Below, one piece after another: positions 11,478-23,522 of a stretch of DNA of 64,000 nucleotides. The DNA is from Bedellia somnulentella (lineage: Eukaryota > Arthropoda > Insecta > Lepidoptera > Bedelliidae), in the NCBI GenBank assembly GCA_963576735.1, contig OY755175.1, positions 18,244,401-18,308,400 of the forward strand. The letters are read 5' to 3'. A model generated the notes under the pieces. The model worked only from the letters and a program-made list of their open reading frames with translations. It was not told the origin of the DNA and ran no database searches. How positions within the stretch are numbered: the first letter of the stretch is position 1; each line of letters begins with the position of its first letter. The position numbers and the translations under genes were made by a program.

Positions 11478-11865
11478 TTGCGACATAGTTTACAATACAA
11501 CTACGATATATCATTTGTTAGAAACAAGCATAAAGAGCTTTATCTCCACAAGCTACAATGTGAATAAGAAAACCGACAAACTCCTTTTACACCCAAGAAG
11601 GTCCCATTTCTTGGACAGTTGAAAGGACCACTCAGACCACAGACAAAGTTTGCTCGTCTGCGAAGTTTCCAACTTACATCCGAAGTTTGAGATGAATCCT
11701 ACGAATTAAGTGTATTGATAGTGTGATGGCCTTTGGAGTGTAAGTTTTATAATAAGCTAGTTAGGGTTTGTGGAATTTTGAATAATTCGTGACTAAAACG
11801 ATAATCATTTATAGAGTAAAGGGAAGTTTGAATTGTTTTTATATAACACTAAAATTAAATATGTA

Positions 11866-12055
11866 GCAGTGTAGTGTCGGTTGAGCACTACCCTATTTTT
11901 TCGCGCGGATATCATTAAAGACGAATAACGGGGGTCTCGACGCTTTATGAGGGATTATTGGGTGATGCGGGGAAGTTCCATCCTTTAATTTGCAATAATT
12001 TCCCTACTTAACCTCCACGAGAGATTCAAGATTTTTTTCCATTCCACCCTTTTTT
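11866..12055 (+). repeat. Rep-A copy, old
   Basis: Begins GTGTAGTGTCGGTTGAGCAC and keeps CGATGCGGGGAAGTTCCATC-like and TTCCCTACTTAACCTCCACG-like blocks. Heavily diverged. Confidence 0.6.
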
Positions 12056-12407
12056 GGGATTTAGATTTATTTATTGTATGTGTGTATATTTATTTGAAAA
12101 ATTCACTCGCATCTGGATTCTGAGATTCTTGTGCAATACCACTCAACGGCGGATCATTCCCACTGACAATTTTAGTTTTCTTTTTTAAGAACCTCACCAC
12201 CAGCCCTAGCCACGCATCCTACAAATGGGAAATGGTGGCAGTATTTCAAAACTTGTTTCGTTCCACACGAGCGTCTTATAAAAGTTCTTGCACTAGCCAG
12301 CAACCGCATGCAGTATTGTAAAAGAGAAATTGTTTGGAAAAAGTTTGGAAAAAAGTTTGGAAAAGAGAAATCGCGAAAAAAATAATTAAAAGATTAAGAT
12401 ATAAGTA

Positions 12408-12512
12408 TATGTTACTTCCAAATGTGGCTGAGAAGTTTCTAGCTCTAAAGCTCTAGCTACCCCTGTTTGGCATTTATGGCCGTGAGTATATGTATGTATA
12501 TATCTATATGTT
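12408..12512 (+). repeat. Rep-A 3' fragment
   Basis: Contains CTTCCAAATGTGGCTGAGAA, TTTATGGCCGTGAGTATATG and a TATG tail. Confidence 0.75.
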
Positions 12513-12649
12513 ACCGAAATATGTTTAATAAATACGAATGCTTGTAATTGGCCAAGTTGAAGACTAAATTTACATACTTACAAGTTTCCTAAGAAAATTA
12601 TAAGTTAACGAGTTTGACGATTTTCCTGCGACATATACACTAACTAGCT

Positions 12650-13046
12650 GACCCCACAGACTTCGTACTGTCAAAAGTGTAGACTTTCACGTCGTCAAAC
12701 TGAAATATTTAACTGACCTGTTGAGGGTCTCTGTCATGGGATGAGAAAAAATGTGTTTTTCATAGTGTCCTCACAATTTTTTCACTTTATAAATTTTAAG
12801 TTTATAAGTATAGTAGTTTCGGCTGAGCATTGATTCTTAGTCAGTTAGTCTGTTTCACCATTTTTTAAGAAAATTTATTGATCTCTTAATTTTTCTGGGA
12901 TAAAAAGTGTCCTATTGTGTTAATTGGGATCATTATCTGGCTTCCTGTAAATTTTATTTTAAATACGTTCTGTTAATTAGTCTTCATTTAGCTACAAACA
13001 CACAAACATCTAAACTTTCACATTTATAATATTAATAGGATAAGGC
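12650..13046 (-). repeat. Common insect repeat with CTAGCTG...TTATAATATTA ends
   Basis: Opens CTAGCTGACCCCACAGACTT and closes AACTTTCACATTTATAATAT, the terminal pattern of a very abundant lepidopteran repeat class. Superfamily not assigned. Internal sequence non-coding. Confidence 0.6.
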
Positions 13047-13059
13047 TTAAACATAAGCT

Positions 13060-13650
13060 TCTCGCGCAGGTGACCTCGCTCGCCGGCCAGCGCAGCGTCT
13101 TGTCTTGCGCTTCATGCACGCGTGTGAATTTTGTTACGGAGTAATTTTAAAATTGTATTATCTTCTAAGATGTTTATTTAAATTAAGTGATGTCAAGGAC
13201 AATTTTGTTCTCAATTAAATACTTTCAATCAACAACATATTTATTTGGATAAAGATTAATATTATGTTGGTAAAACATTATGGCTATTATGCATTAAATT
13301 CGTTTTAGTAAGTGAAACTTAAAAGTTAGACATATACTGTCGCGGGCATTTTTTTAGATCATTTAAAGAGAAATAATTTTTTAATACATTTTTTTTGGGT
13401 AACTTAAACCGTTTACGTAGCGCACACAACGGAAGCCTTAGTATGAATAATTATCCCCGTTTTTGCAACATTATTCGCTGATAGTTTGCTCCTGTTGGTC
13501 GCAGCGCGATGATATATAGCCTAAAACCTTCCTCAATAAATGGACTATCCAACACAAAAACAAATTTTCAATTAGATCGGGTAGTTCCTGAGATCCTAGC
13601 GTTCAAACAAACAAACTCTTCAGCTTTATAATATTAGTATAGATAGTATA
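13060..13650 (-). repeat. Second repeat of the TTATAATATTAGTATAGAT class
   Basis: Ends with GTAGTTCCTGAGATCCTAGC, CAAACAAACAAACTCTTCAG and TTTATAATATTAGTATAGAT, the recognisable terminal block. The other boundary (about 13060, in a GC-rich patch) is uncertain. Confidence 0.55.
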
Positions 13651-15223
13651 GATTGTAGCAAATCAGCTGTAAGTATTCTGAACAAATAAACTAAATAAAA
13701 AATAAATACGATTTATAATCGGTTAGTAAATAAAGACCTATTTAATAGGTAAGTGGATTGCTGTTCTGAGTCAAATGTGTAAAACACTAGCAGAATACGG
13801 AACAAAAGACAACACTACAACGACAAGTCTTTTTGTTCTCTATTTTCTTGACCATAAGTAAAAATGGTTGAATCCGATCTAGAAGTTTCTAATGTCTTTG
13901 GCAGTTAATAGTTTTACCATTTCTTGCTTCAAGGTAACATCTAACTAGCAATTTTTTAACGTTCTGGAACCAATAGTTAAATGGCATTATTAAGTGATCA
14001 TTTCATATCAAACGAACTCTTCTATACAGCCTTTATACATTTAGTTTATTGTTTTGTAATTCTCTAACCCTTAATTATGAATTTTGTCAAACGGTTTGCA
14101 AAAATAAGAAATTATTAAAATGTCATATGTTTTTAACATTTCTTTCGTATAATATTTGGGTTAATGTAGTAAAGTTGTCTCCGACCAACTGTTAGAGTGT
14201 CCCGGCCTAGAGGGCTCGGGTTCCATTTCAAGGGGGAACACATTTTGAGTTGAGAGATATCGCGGTTTGGTTGCGAAATTGCAGACTGTATAACCTACTT
14301 TTATCAAAAATTGTGCTATTGAATCGACCAATACCATGGTAGTAGTATCAAATGGCTGCAACCTGCCCTAGGCCAAGAGCTTGGTGGACTTAATCCTGAG
14401 CTTCTCGATTTTCTACTTTAGTATCATTACAAACTTAAACAATATAGAATGTTGGACATACATTGTCGGTTTCAGTCACAGGCAGAGCACAGATTTTTTG
14501 AAGCGAAATCATTTTTAATTACTTGGACACTTTATTCCTTCAGCTCTAAACTAGAACTTCAATGCAAGTGTGCAATTGAAAAAAGAGCTGAGTGATATGT
14601 TCGACTCGACTGAACTATCTTTATTGCAAATTAATATGTTTTTTTTTTTTTTTTTTTATTGTGAGTGCGTACTTTTTAAATTTTATATCATCTAAAACAA
14701 TATATATCATAGTCTTGATCAGTCTGAAAAATTTTATCAAGATCGGTCAAGCAGTTCAGGAGGAGTAGCGTTCCGAAGTAGCGGCGGAAGTGAGCGTATG
14801 AGTTTCTCTATGGTAAGTCTATGGAAAAGTTTTTGGCAATTTCTTCTTGATGTTAGAAAAAGTTCGATTTTTTTTTTCACTAAAACCTGTAGGTACTTTG
14901 TGGCTATCAGCCTGTGAAATTTGGTTAAGATCTTTTAGGCGGTTCCGGAGGAGTAGCGTTCCATGGAAACGGCTAACCCGCGTATAAGAGCTTCGCTCGA
15001 CTTCGTCTCGCTCAGCTCAAAAATACTTTAAATTCTTTTATTTCAAACTTCTGGCTAGCCCCGCTTTTGGATTTCAGCCATGGAACTCGTATTTATGAAA
15101 CCTTGATTAAGAGTAATTGAAGTATTCTGTCTCAAACGTTAACGCCGATTATCGTGGCAAGTACTTACTTTTTAACATCTAGACGTCATAGTTACTTTAC
15201 CTGGTACTCAGTTCTCACGAGAT
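13651..15223. other. Non-coding, two related repeat fragments
   Basis: 14695-14795 and 14895-15012 share a TTTTATCAAGATCGGTCAAG-like block and GGAGGAGTAGCGTTCC, so they are two diverged copies of one repeat. A poly-T run lies at 14639-14657. Otherwise nothing recognised. Confidence 0.5.
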
Positions 15224-15400
15224 ATGGGGTAGGCTTATCGCGTATTTGTAAGAATACACTGTCACATGTCTGAGCAAGCATAACATAGCAATTTGAGTTT
15301 CGTCACGATGTCCGCCTCACCGTTAACAACCATGAAATACTAACAACACATATGACTAGACAACTGTGTGACTCTTCTATCACCCTTCTGTGTCATATGA
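15224..15400 (-). repeat. Rep-C copy, 5' region only
   Basis: Contains GTAAGAATACACTGTCACAT and CACGATGTCCGCCTCACCGT, plus a further 5' part (ACACATATGAC) absent from the shorter copies. Confidence 0.65.
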
Positions 15401-15950
15401 TATTCCCATTACTTTTGCCGTAGACGAAATTGGGCATCAAAACCGGGTAGACCTTAACAAATTTCCCTAATGTAATTTGATAAGGAAAATGTGTTAAAAG
15501 CATCATAATTTCGTCGCAGTAGAAGCAGACATTAAAAGAAATGTGCTTTAGAATTACTGCTCGCCCCTTCAAAAAAGCAGGGACAGGAATGAATAAAGAT
15601 TTTGCCGCTAAATAAATGCAGATAAAAGTTGAAACGACGCTTAATGAGGGAATATTAGAAGCTCCTTGCGGTTTTGATAAAAGGCTTTTTGAAAAAGGTT
15701 TTTGTAAGCGTACATCTTTCGTTCAGATTTTAAAGTTACTCAAAGGATAGAAAAGATTTTGTTTACAATTAAAAATGTTTGAGCGTTATTTATGCATAAA
15801 GGTTTAACATAAAATGTTAAATATCTTAAACTGGTTAACAACATCTGCAGATTGGTGTTCATGTTAGTGTTAAAGAACACACTAATTTTGAGTTTGTTGG
15901 TGCATTTGTAATATAATATAATAATTAAAATAAAGCGGTCACTGTGCTAA
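15401..15950. other. Non-coding stretch
   Basis: Nothing recognised. Confidence 0.4.
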
Positions 15951-16127
15951 ACACAGCTCGGCCCCCTGATTATGTATCTTTAGCAACCGCGATTGTGTCG
16001 CAAATTGCAATATTGTCGCTGTCAAAAGTGTCAAATCACATACAAATTTATGACATTGACAGCGACAATCGTGGAACTTGCGACAAAATCGACAGTCGCA
16101 AAAGATACGTAATAAGGGGGCCGTGTT
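15951..16127. mobile_element. Palindromic MITE, 177 bp
   Basis: About 50-bp imperfect terminal inverted repeats: the left end carries CGGCCCCCTGATTATGTATC and the right end is its inverse complement (GATACGTAATAAGGGGGCCG). Internal inverted blocks TGTCGCAA/TTGCGACA continue the palindrome. A diverged relative of the internal part lies at 49390-49500. Confidence 0.8.
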
Positions 16128-16365
16128 TCAATATATACATATAACCCTATCCAACCATTTTTTAATGCATATCCAAGCAACCTACACCAGTAGCACGAAT
16201 ACCAAGTATCCTCACACGTTATTGCTACACAAGCCACTAGGCTATGTGCACCAAGTAAACAGCCTGGTCATACAATTCTGACTTTAGTGACTATACGTTT
16301 CATGCACTTTACCATATCCTTGTTCGTTAATGTGGACATCGCCTGGGTATTCATCATAATTTACA
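16128..16365. other. Non-coding stretch
   Basis: Short overlapping open frames only; nothing recognised. Probably the pre-insertion flank of the retrotransposon nest. Confidence 0.4.
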
Positions 16366-16463
16366 GTAAATGTATTATTATTATATTAGATGGGCGATAA
16401 GCGCCACGGGTTTCCGCACTGAGCCCGGCATGGCAAGCCATTGTACGTGGACCAAGTGGTCAT

Positions 16464-16652
16464 TTAATTCTCCCAACCTAATTCCGTCCAGAAGGCGAGT
16501 AGATTATCCAGGTCAGCTACTGCCTCTGGGAGCGACTTTATGGATCCTATCGTGTTATAGCGGATATCGGCTACCCCCGTGCATTCCTGGAGCACGTGAG
16601 CAACCGTTTCGTCAGCTTCCATGCACGCTCGGCACATGGGGCTGTCGGTAAT
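16464..16652 (-). pseudogene. C-terminal 62 codons of the outer RNase H element
   Basis: Minus-strand frame reading ITDSPMCRACMEADETVAHV and ending ...TELGWEN followed by TAA at 16464-16466. The CxxC...H...C spacing is the zinc-knuckle-like end found after the RNase H domain in this kind of non-LTR element. It is the direct continuation of residue 307 of the chimeric frame: the host sequence resumes at the codon where the inner element broke in. No stop or frameshift, so the outer element was intact here when hit. Confidence 0.9.
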
Positions 16653-16659
16653 GCCTATA

Positions 16660-16766
16660 ATAATAATAAAACTTTATTAGACGCACAACATGGTACATAT
16701 TTGTTAGTAAAGCTTACATCTATTGTTAGTTGGTACATCTAAAACTTAATCTAAGAACATGATTGG
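16660..16766 (-). other. 3' UTR and ATT-rich tail of the inner RT element
   Basis: Short 3' UTR after the TGA at 16767, ending (in element orientation) AATAAAGTTTTATTATTATT. This works as both poly(A)-signal-like sequence and retrotransposition tail. Confidence 0.75.
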
Positions 16767-19115
16767 TCACGTGTACGTCCGGCGATGAGGTGGGGGCGGC
16801 ACATGCCGCTCGCCGCACCGGCGCACGTACACGCAGTCGTACCGGTCCGCAAGCGCGGCCAGCAGCGGGTTGTTGCTGGCGCGCACCCGACACAGCATCG
16901 AGGCGGCCCGCTTCCGCATCGTGGCATGGAAGCAGTCCGTGCGGGCTTCCGCAAACATGCCTGACGCGCTGCAGTGCCGGGGCAGCCGCAACAAAGCCCG
17001 CATCGCATTATTGTACTGGTCGCGGAGGTCGCTGTACGCTCGCTGCGTATACACCGCCCACAGACTGCAGGTGTACATACTCGTGCAAAAGGCTTTAAAC
17101 AGAGTTACTTTAGCTTCGTATGAGCATCCAACAAATCTACGGGCAATCATATTCGCCCTCACGGACAGCGCCCTCCGCTCCCTGTCAATATCCTCATCAT
17201 CTTTGAGGTCAGATGTTACAATGTGCCCCAAGTACTTAAATTTGTCAACCTGGGCAAGACTTAAATCGTTTAGCCTTATTGGCGGCACATTGTCACATCT
17301 ACGACACCTCTGCGACCTAAAAACCATAACAACACTTTTTTTTACATTGTATATCAAGCCATGTGACTTGACAAATCTTTCACACATTAACAGTAGGTCC
17401 CTCAGACCGCCTACTGATGCGCTCAGCAGAACCATGTCATCTGCGTAACTCAAATTGTTGTAACAAACTCCGTCCACGTGCAGCCCGACATGGGTTCTGC
17501 TGAGCTCATCAATCAACGCATTTATATATAAATTAAAAAGAGCAGGAGAGCTCAGGCCACCCTGTCGCACACCACACTCTAGTTTGTAGGGATCCGACAA
17601 CGTTTTTGACCATCTAACACAATTGATTTGATTGTCGTACCAATACTTAAGGGTAGTAATCAATTCTTTAGGCATACCTGTGGCTTGAAGTTTTGGCCAT
17701 AAAAGATCGTAGGAAACTAAGTCGAAAGCTTTGGACAGGTCGAGGAAGCAAGCGTAGACCGGTGTTTTTCTGTCGATATAGTATCCGACGGCGCGCTTAA
17801 GACACAGTACTGCACTTTCGGTTGACAACCCGGGCCTAAACCCAAACTGATTGTCATGAATATTAAGAAAAGTCTGCAGCCGCGCATCAAGCAAGCCATC
17901 AAACACCTTTGCTACTACCGTTGCCAAGGAAATTGGCCTAAAGTTATTTTTGTCAGACAAATCACCGGTCTTATTTTTAACAATAGGCACAACGAGAGTC
18001 TTTAACATAGCATAAGGAAGGTAAGAGTGACTAACACAAAGATTATAAAGTAATGAAAGAACTCCACCTATGTGCGGGCCCGCATGCTGGAGATGCTCGA
18101 TGCTGAGACCGTCATGGCCCGGAGACTTACCGCGAGTCATGCATGATATAAGCTTATGAACCTCACTGGCGCCGAATCTGGTTTCAACCTTTGAGCCTAT
18201 AGTGTATAAGTGTTTATTTAGTGTGGTATGTCCTGTGAGTACTCCAGTCACTGTCCGCAGATCTTTCCTGCTTAGTCGCAGGGCGCGCCCGGTCAGCTTC
18301 CTGTCAAGGGTTGGCATGATTTCCTTCGACTGTCTGCAACCGGGCTCCTCCTGCCAGTGTATCTTGGAGAGGGAGTGAGTGCGTTCTTTTAGCCATGCGC
18401 GAAGCTGACCATAGGGTAGGGGTATGATCGGTTCAGGACCATATAGATCCCTTGCCGAACCCCCCCTAGCCAATTCGTCAGCAGCGTCGTTACCCAAGGA
18501 GCCGCTGTGGCCCCTTATCCATTGTAGGGTTATAGTGTTATTCCGAGCTGCTTCCTCAAGAGCTCTGTGGCACTCCAGGACTAGCCCTGAGGTGAATTCA
18601 CAGCGATCCAGAGCCTGCAGCACAGATGCACTGTCCGAGATGATTCTGATATGCATATCGGACACATCTCGGGCTTTGATTGCCATGGCTGCCTCAGTTA
18701 TTCCAAGACACTCCGCTTGGAATACCGTGTTGTGTCGACCTAGGCTTTTGGAAATTTTAATATTGAGGTCTTGTGAATATACCCCGGCTCCAGTCCCTTG
18801 GTTGGTCTTGGAGCCGTCTGTGTATACACGCACCCCTTTAATATTGGAGTAGTCATGCTGTTCCTCTTCGAGTATAACAGTATAGTTGTGTTTGGTAATT
18901 ATAGTTTTAGTTATCCTATCACAGGGCGCAGCAAGTAAGGGCTGATATTGGATCGCCATTGTGTGTATATTTGTGTGTAGGATTCTAGAGTCGTTTCTAA
19001 GGTGCCCTGCATTTTTTAGTCTGAGTGAGGACATCGCCGCCTCCTGCTGTATGTGTAGGTGTAAGGGTGGCAGGTTCAGTAACGCCTGAAGAGCTGCCGT
19101 CGGTGCGGTTCTCAT
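16767..19115 (-). CDS. Chimeric 782-codon frame: RNase H domain fused in frame to reverse transcriptase
   Basis: Residues 1-307 come from the outer element: RTAPTAALQALLNLPPL linker, then RNase H with the acidic residues in VYTDGS (D100), QAECLG (E135), SDSASV (D161) and GNDAADELA (D210), all present. Residues 308-782 come from the inner element: RT with SPGHDGLS, NFRPISL (391-397), FLDLSKAFD (457-465), GVRQGGLSSP and the catalytic YADD (557-560), then a C-terminal KYLGHIVTSDLKDDEDI region. The inner part lacks its endonuclease and the start of the RT. The junction lies at codon 307/308, exactly at the 7-bp target duplication. The domain order RNase H then RT is the reverse of normal non-LTR elements. 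The first ATG (19113-19115) is fortuitous, close to the outer truncation point; no promoter is evident. Confidence 0.85.
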   Translation of the reverse strand: MRTAPTAALQALLNLPPLHLHIQQEAAMSSLRLKNAGHLRNDSRILHTNIHTMAIQYQPLLAAPCDRITKTIITKHNYTVILEEEQHDYSNIKGVRVYTDGSKTNQGTGAGVYSQDLNIKISKSLGRHNTVFQAECLGITEAAMAIKARDVSDMHIRIISDSASVLQALDRCEFTSGLVLECHRALEEAARNNTITLQWIRGHSGSLGNDAADELARGGSARDLYGPEPIIPLPYGQLRAWLKERTHSLSKIHWQEEPGCRQSKEIMPTLDRKLTGRALRLSRKDLRTVTGVLTGHTTLNKHLYTIGSKVETRFGASEVHKLISCMTRGKSPGHDGLSIEHLQHAGPHIGGVLSLLYNLCVSHSYLPYAMLKTLVVPIVKNKTGDLSDKNNFRPISLATVVAKVFDGLLDARLQTFLNIHDNQFGFRPGLSTESAVLCLKRAVGYYIDRKTPVYACFLDLSKAFDLVSYDLLWPKLQATGMPKELITTLKYWYDNQINCVRWSKTLSDPYKLECGVRQGGLSSPALFNLYINALIDELSRTHVGLHVDGVCYNNLSYADDMVLLSASVGGLRDLLLMCERFVKSHGLIYNVKKSVVMVFRSQRCRRCDNVPPIRLNDLSLAQVDKFKYLGHIVTSDLKDDEDIDRERRALSVRANMIARRFVGCSYEAKVTLFKAFCTSMYTCSLWAVYTQRAYSDLRDQYNNAMRALLRLPRHCSASGMFAEARTDCFHATMRKRAASMLCRVRASNNPLLAALADRYDCVYVRRCGERHVPPPPHRRTYT

Positions 19116-19141
19116 ACAGCCTGTAAATGTATTGTTATTAT

Positions 19142-22100
19142 CAAAATTTACGTATAAAGTCCGGTAATGTTCCGGATGAATGCAATTTAATAGTTACGTA
19201 TATATGACGATTAATTTACTTACTATTTTAGCTTTTAAAAAAGTATAGTTCTTAATAGCGTAGAAAAAGTTGTACAGTAATAATGCCGAAATGTGTTTGC
19301 CAGAGAGAAAGTTAGTATATATTGAGTATCCAATAGGAAGGTTTATTGTACTGTTGAATAGGGGTTTAAAAAAAAAACCATAGTTTGCCAATGATGAACT
19401 TTATTCTAATTTAAGTGGAAACATGAATACTTATAACATGAATTCTAAAGAAGAAAACACTATTATAATCTTAATTACGAAATACCTATTAAATTAACAA
19501 ATGTCTTTCACGTTTTATATGTAAAAACAATATGATCAAACAACAAACACATCTTATGTGCCATTTTATTACATATGGCAACGACACAGCAACACGTCAA
19601 TTTATAACTAAAACATTGATTTTATACAAACAATTTTCTTTTCTACTGTTTTACATTTATTAATACACAAATATTTAGACTTAAATCATTCCCACTTCGT
19701 TTCAACATGTATTTCAAAATGGCGGAATATTTGAAGACGCCATCTTGTTTTTCTTCAATATTATGCAATAAATTATCCTCAACATTAAATGCTGAAATTT
19801 AATAGGTTTTAATAAACATAATACAGTATCTAAATAATTTTCAACAAAAATAATAATTGCGGGAACGAATTTACTTGTATTCTGATGATTTAAATCTCAA
19901 TAATCAATGTATTGGTTTGAACAAAAACACACACATGAAAGTACCTTAAAGGAATTATTTCAGATTTGTCATTAAGGTTTCATCATGTCTTCAATTGTAA
20001 GGAATTGATACGCAACAAAATAGATAGAGTTTCTTATTAGATGACTCAAGAGCTCGTTAAATCCATATTTTTTATTCAAATCTCAATTCCGTCTAAAAGG
20101 GAACTACAATTGATGTTGAAAACAACAATAATATTTCGAAATGTCATTTGAAAACAGTTATATATTTTTTTAATTTTTTCATTCATGAACATCATGAGAA
20201 GGCACATGATTTTTTTCTACAAATAAGCAAAAGTTAGGTTACATAACGTAAATCATTTATCACATAACAACAATTTTCGAAAAGGAAGAGAATTACAGAT
20301 TTACGGGTAAATCTGTCATTTTCAGTCAGCTATTACCTAACCATCATTTTGCGTCTAATCGTATTGATATATTTAACATATATATAAATATGAATAATAA
20401 ATACTATATTATATTACCTTGGTGTAACACGTCTGAGTAAAATCCCTTGTCTTTTGTAAAATTGTTTTATTAACAAGAAAATTTCCATATCTCTTACGTG
20501 TCACATTTCGCTGGCAATTTTCCTTAAGTCAAAGTACAACAATAAGTTTTATTTTATTAGAAACAGTCATACACATGTATAAATACGGTATGGAAGTTTC
20601 ATTCCTAATGTGATATGCCACAGTATTTTTATAATTTAGTTTGTACACACTACTTGCAATCCGTTCAAAGGACTTAATTATAAATACCCTTAGCAAGTTT
20701 CGGAAGCAAGGAAAGCTGAACTACTTAACATCATTACCCACATGTATTCATGAATATATGTACAGTAAATTATGGGCCATTATAAATAGAAATATTTGCA
20801 GCAATCCGGATAGTTATTCTTATTTGGATCCTATAGATGCATCAAGAGTTTAATCAGACATAAAATCTTTCAATGTTTTTTCACAGGTTCTTCCTGTGAA
20901 AACCGGATGAGCTAAATGTCAATAGGCCTATATTTGATGCTGCAAACACATGTACAGTAAGAAACACCATATCCATTCTACGTTACAGCTAGAAGTAAGA
21001 AAAATATATACTTCTCCAACTAATTTACGAAAGCTCATGAAATTCACCAGAAATTGTCTTTTAACCATTTTATGTTAACACTATCTTATAGATAAATATA
21101 TAAAAAGAAAAGTTGTGTGTCAGAAACGAACCAGCGTTTTTGTGTCTTTCATTATCAAACGTTTTAAAAACAACCCAACCAAACCAAATGCGTAACTTAA
21201 ATCTAAAGAGTGTAAAAAGAAAACGATATTCAAAGATGATTTTTTGACCGTATGTATATAACGAGTTAATAAGACAGTTTTCACATTTCATTCCTTAACA
21301 AGGAACATTTAAAACACGTTATATTCATAAAGTCCAAATGTCTTTAAAATGCTGCTACATGCAAACAAAAAATAACTTTGGTCTTTTTACTTTCCTACTA
21401 AAAAAATTAAAAGCTTCAAGTTCATGTCGGGTGAAATGAATAGGTATATATTGAATAAGAACGATATTGTCTAAAATCGTTTTAACATGGTGCGTATAAA
21501 CTCACGAACATCCATATAAGTACGTCACAATATGAAATTCTAACTAGAAGCTATCATACAAAATCAGATGTATAATATTTACGACTGTGTTTCTACTCAA
21601 ATAAATTTGGAAGCCAATCGTGTTGCACGTCAAAAAGTTCCTACAAAACGACAATAAATTCAGTTTTCATACATTTACTTATTATACAAACATTCATAGA
21701 AAGCCTATCAACACAACGGGCTTCAAAAACACGTTTATATTTTTTATTATCCTCGGGGTACAAGTCTGCTAATGAATTGGAGTATATTTAATCTACTATT
21801 GTACATTTAATTTATTTGTAAATTTATACATTTTACAACACTTACATTACCCACTTATTATTTATCTTAGCTTACCATTCACAGCATAGTTGTCAAATAA
21901 ACCTTCAATCACATCTTACAGATAACTAATACTATCTACAAGGTTTTCAGAAGATTTAAAGGTATGCCTTTCAAAATGTTTTCTTATGAAGGAGCTTTTT
22001 GAGTGAGAGAGATTTTTGAGCAGAGGCAGTTGATATAAGTTCGATAATTACAAGTTATAATTCAATTATCGAATGCTGTAAACAAAGTTTGTATTTAAAA

Positions 22101-23522
22101 TAAACTTGAAGAGTGAAAAAATATGATTTCAAATATAGTCTCAATTATAACATTGAAATGCTCAAACTGCTGACTCTTGGTAAAATTTTGTTTATTTTAA
22201 ATTATTATTTTTATTTAAGAATGTTCATGTGAAGTAAATAAAAAATACATGATTTTTAGAATGTCTTAGTTTTCGTCATTCCCAACGGCATTAGCAGACT
22301 CGATTCCCTGTTTTACCGAATTTGGTCGAAGTATAACTATGTTCAACTAACACGAATATTTCTTTAGCTACAACATCCATTTTCGTTAAAACTTTGCAAC
22401 AGTGACTTCCGACATAGATTTTCTCTACAAACGTAACAGAAAGAAGAAACATTACCTTATTCCCATTGGAGCTATATTTCACTTCACCAAAAGAGGTCTA
22501 TTTTTATCTTACACCCTGTTGCGTCATGTCAGCAATTTATCTAAATGTAAATATCGGGATAGCTTCTTGTTTTACTAAAACTGGTCCTGTCTGTTCTTGC
22601 CTATCGAAATTTAAGAAAATAGAATAGTGGTCCGACTTTAAATTGAAATATGTAATCTGTTCAATGCTTTGCTAGAAGAGCTATCCGTCTCGTAGATATA
22701 GAAATTCCACTTCTAGTTACGTTTCGTAACTCGACCCTGCCTCGTAAAAGCGATAATATATTTACAAACATCGATTTGTTAAAAATGGCACCTCAATCAT
22801 TGATATCTTATTTTGTGTTTTTTGGCATTGCAAACGTCAATTAAAACCATATTTTTTCGAAGTATACAACATATGTTGATGAAAAATCTGTTGACTAGTG
22901 TACACTTACTGAATCAATTTCAAGATTTTAAAAGTTCAAAAATTGAGGCCCATTTTTAGTTATACACTTATTATTACAAATACCAGATTTTTTTATCATA
23001 ATTACACTCTAAATCTAATCTACACAAGCTTGAAGTAAATCATAATCGATAGGAACTTAATGTTGTCATATTACGTGAGAATAATACATAGATAACACAA
23101 TTACAGAAACCAGATTCATTCATCAAAGTTTTGATCAATTCGGTACTACTTGTTGAACCTACGGAGTTCTTGATGAAACTGCAACTGCAAATAAAAATGA
23201 AGTCATCTACAAAGCACCTTAAAACTAATTCTCACTTATTTTAAGATAAAAAACCTACAAATATATATTTAGCGTACATAACAGCCAAAATGTTTAACAA
23301 TTCTTCATCGTACATCCGAGCTACCTCTGCCGATTTCCGTAAAGTAAATATAGACTAACATAATGCCCAAAACGATTTACATAATGATTTCTTAGGCCTC
23401 TCATTTTAATGTCTTTTTTTAAGATATGTTCTCAATTATAGAGAATTTGTTTTGAATGGGTCTTATTGTTAGTTGAGGCTAAGAGTGGCGAGGTTTGCTC
23501 GGAGCGGGGTCAGATCGTAGGA
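19142..23522 (-). other. Probable 3' UTR and intergenic DNA of the pseudouridine synthase
   Basis: 4.4 kb directly downstream of the TAG of the minus-strand gene. No coding frame, no copy of Rep-A to Rep-E and no LINE remnant is visible, in contrast to the repeat-rich introns. Several minus-strand AATAAA motifs exist (for example near 22190), so the cleavage site cannot be chosen by eye. The absence of insertions over 4 kb suggests selected sequence such as a long UTR, but this is inference. Confidence 0.4.

Larger units (their letters stand above)
16366..19141 (-). mobile_element. Nested non-LTR retrotransposons: RNase H element with an RT insertion
   Basis: Outer element: 16385-19122 on the minus strand, 5'-truncated just before its RNase H domain, flanked by a 19-bp direct repeat with one mismatch (gtaaatgtattattattat at 16366-16384, gtaaatgtattgttattat at 19123-19141). 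Inner element: 16660-18194, same orientation, flanked by a perfect 7-bp repeat gcctata (16653-16659 and 18195-18201) and ending 3' in an ATT-rich tail. Truncation, tails and duplications are the marks of target-primed reverse transcription. Confidence 0.9.

Noticed and set aside
14161..14361. Minus frame containing SRPGHSNSWSETTLLH
   Set aside because: Short, no splice partner and no family recognised.
16763..17448. Plus-strand frames of 111 and 192 codons and another at 18424-18852
   Set aside because: They are shadows opposite the chimeric RNase H/RT frame.
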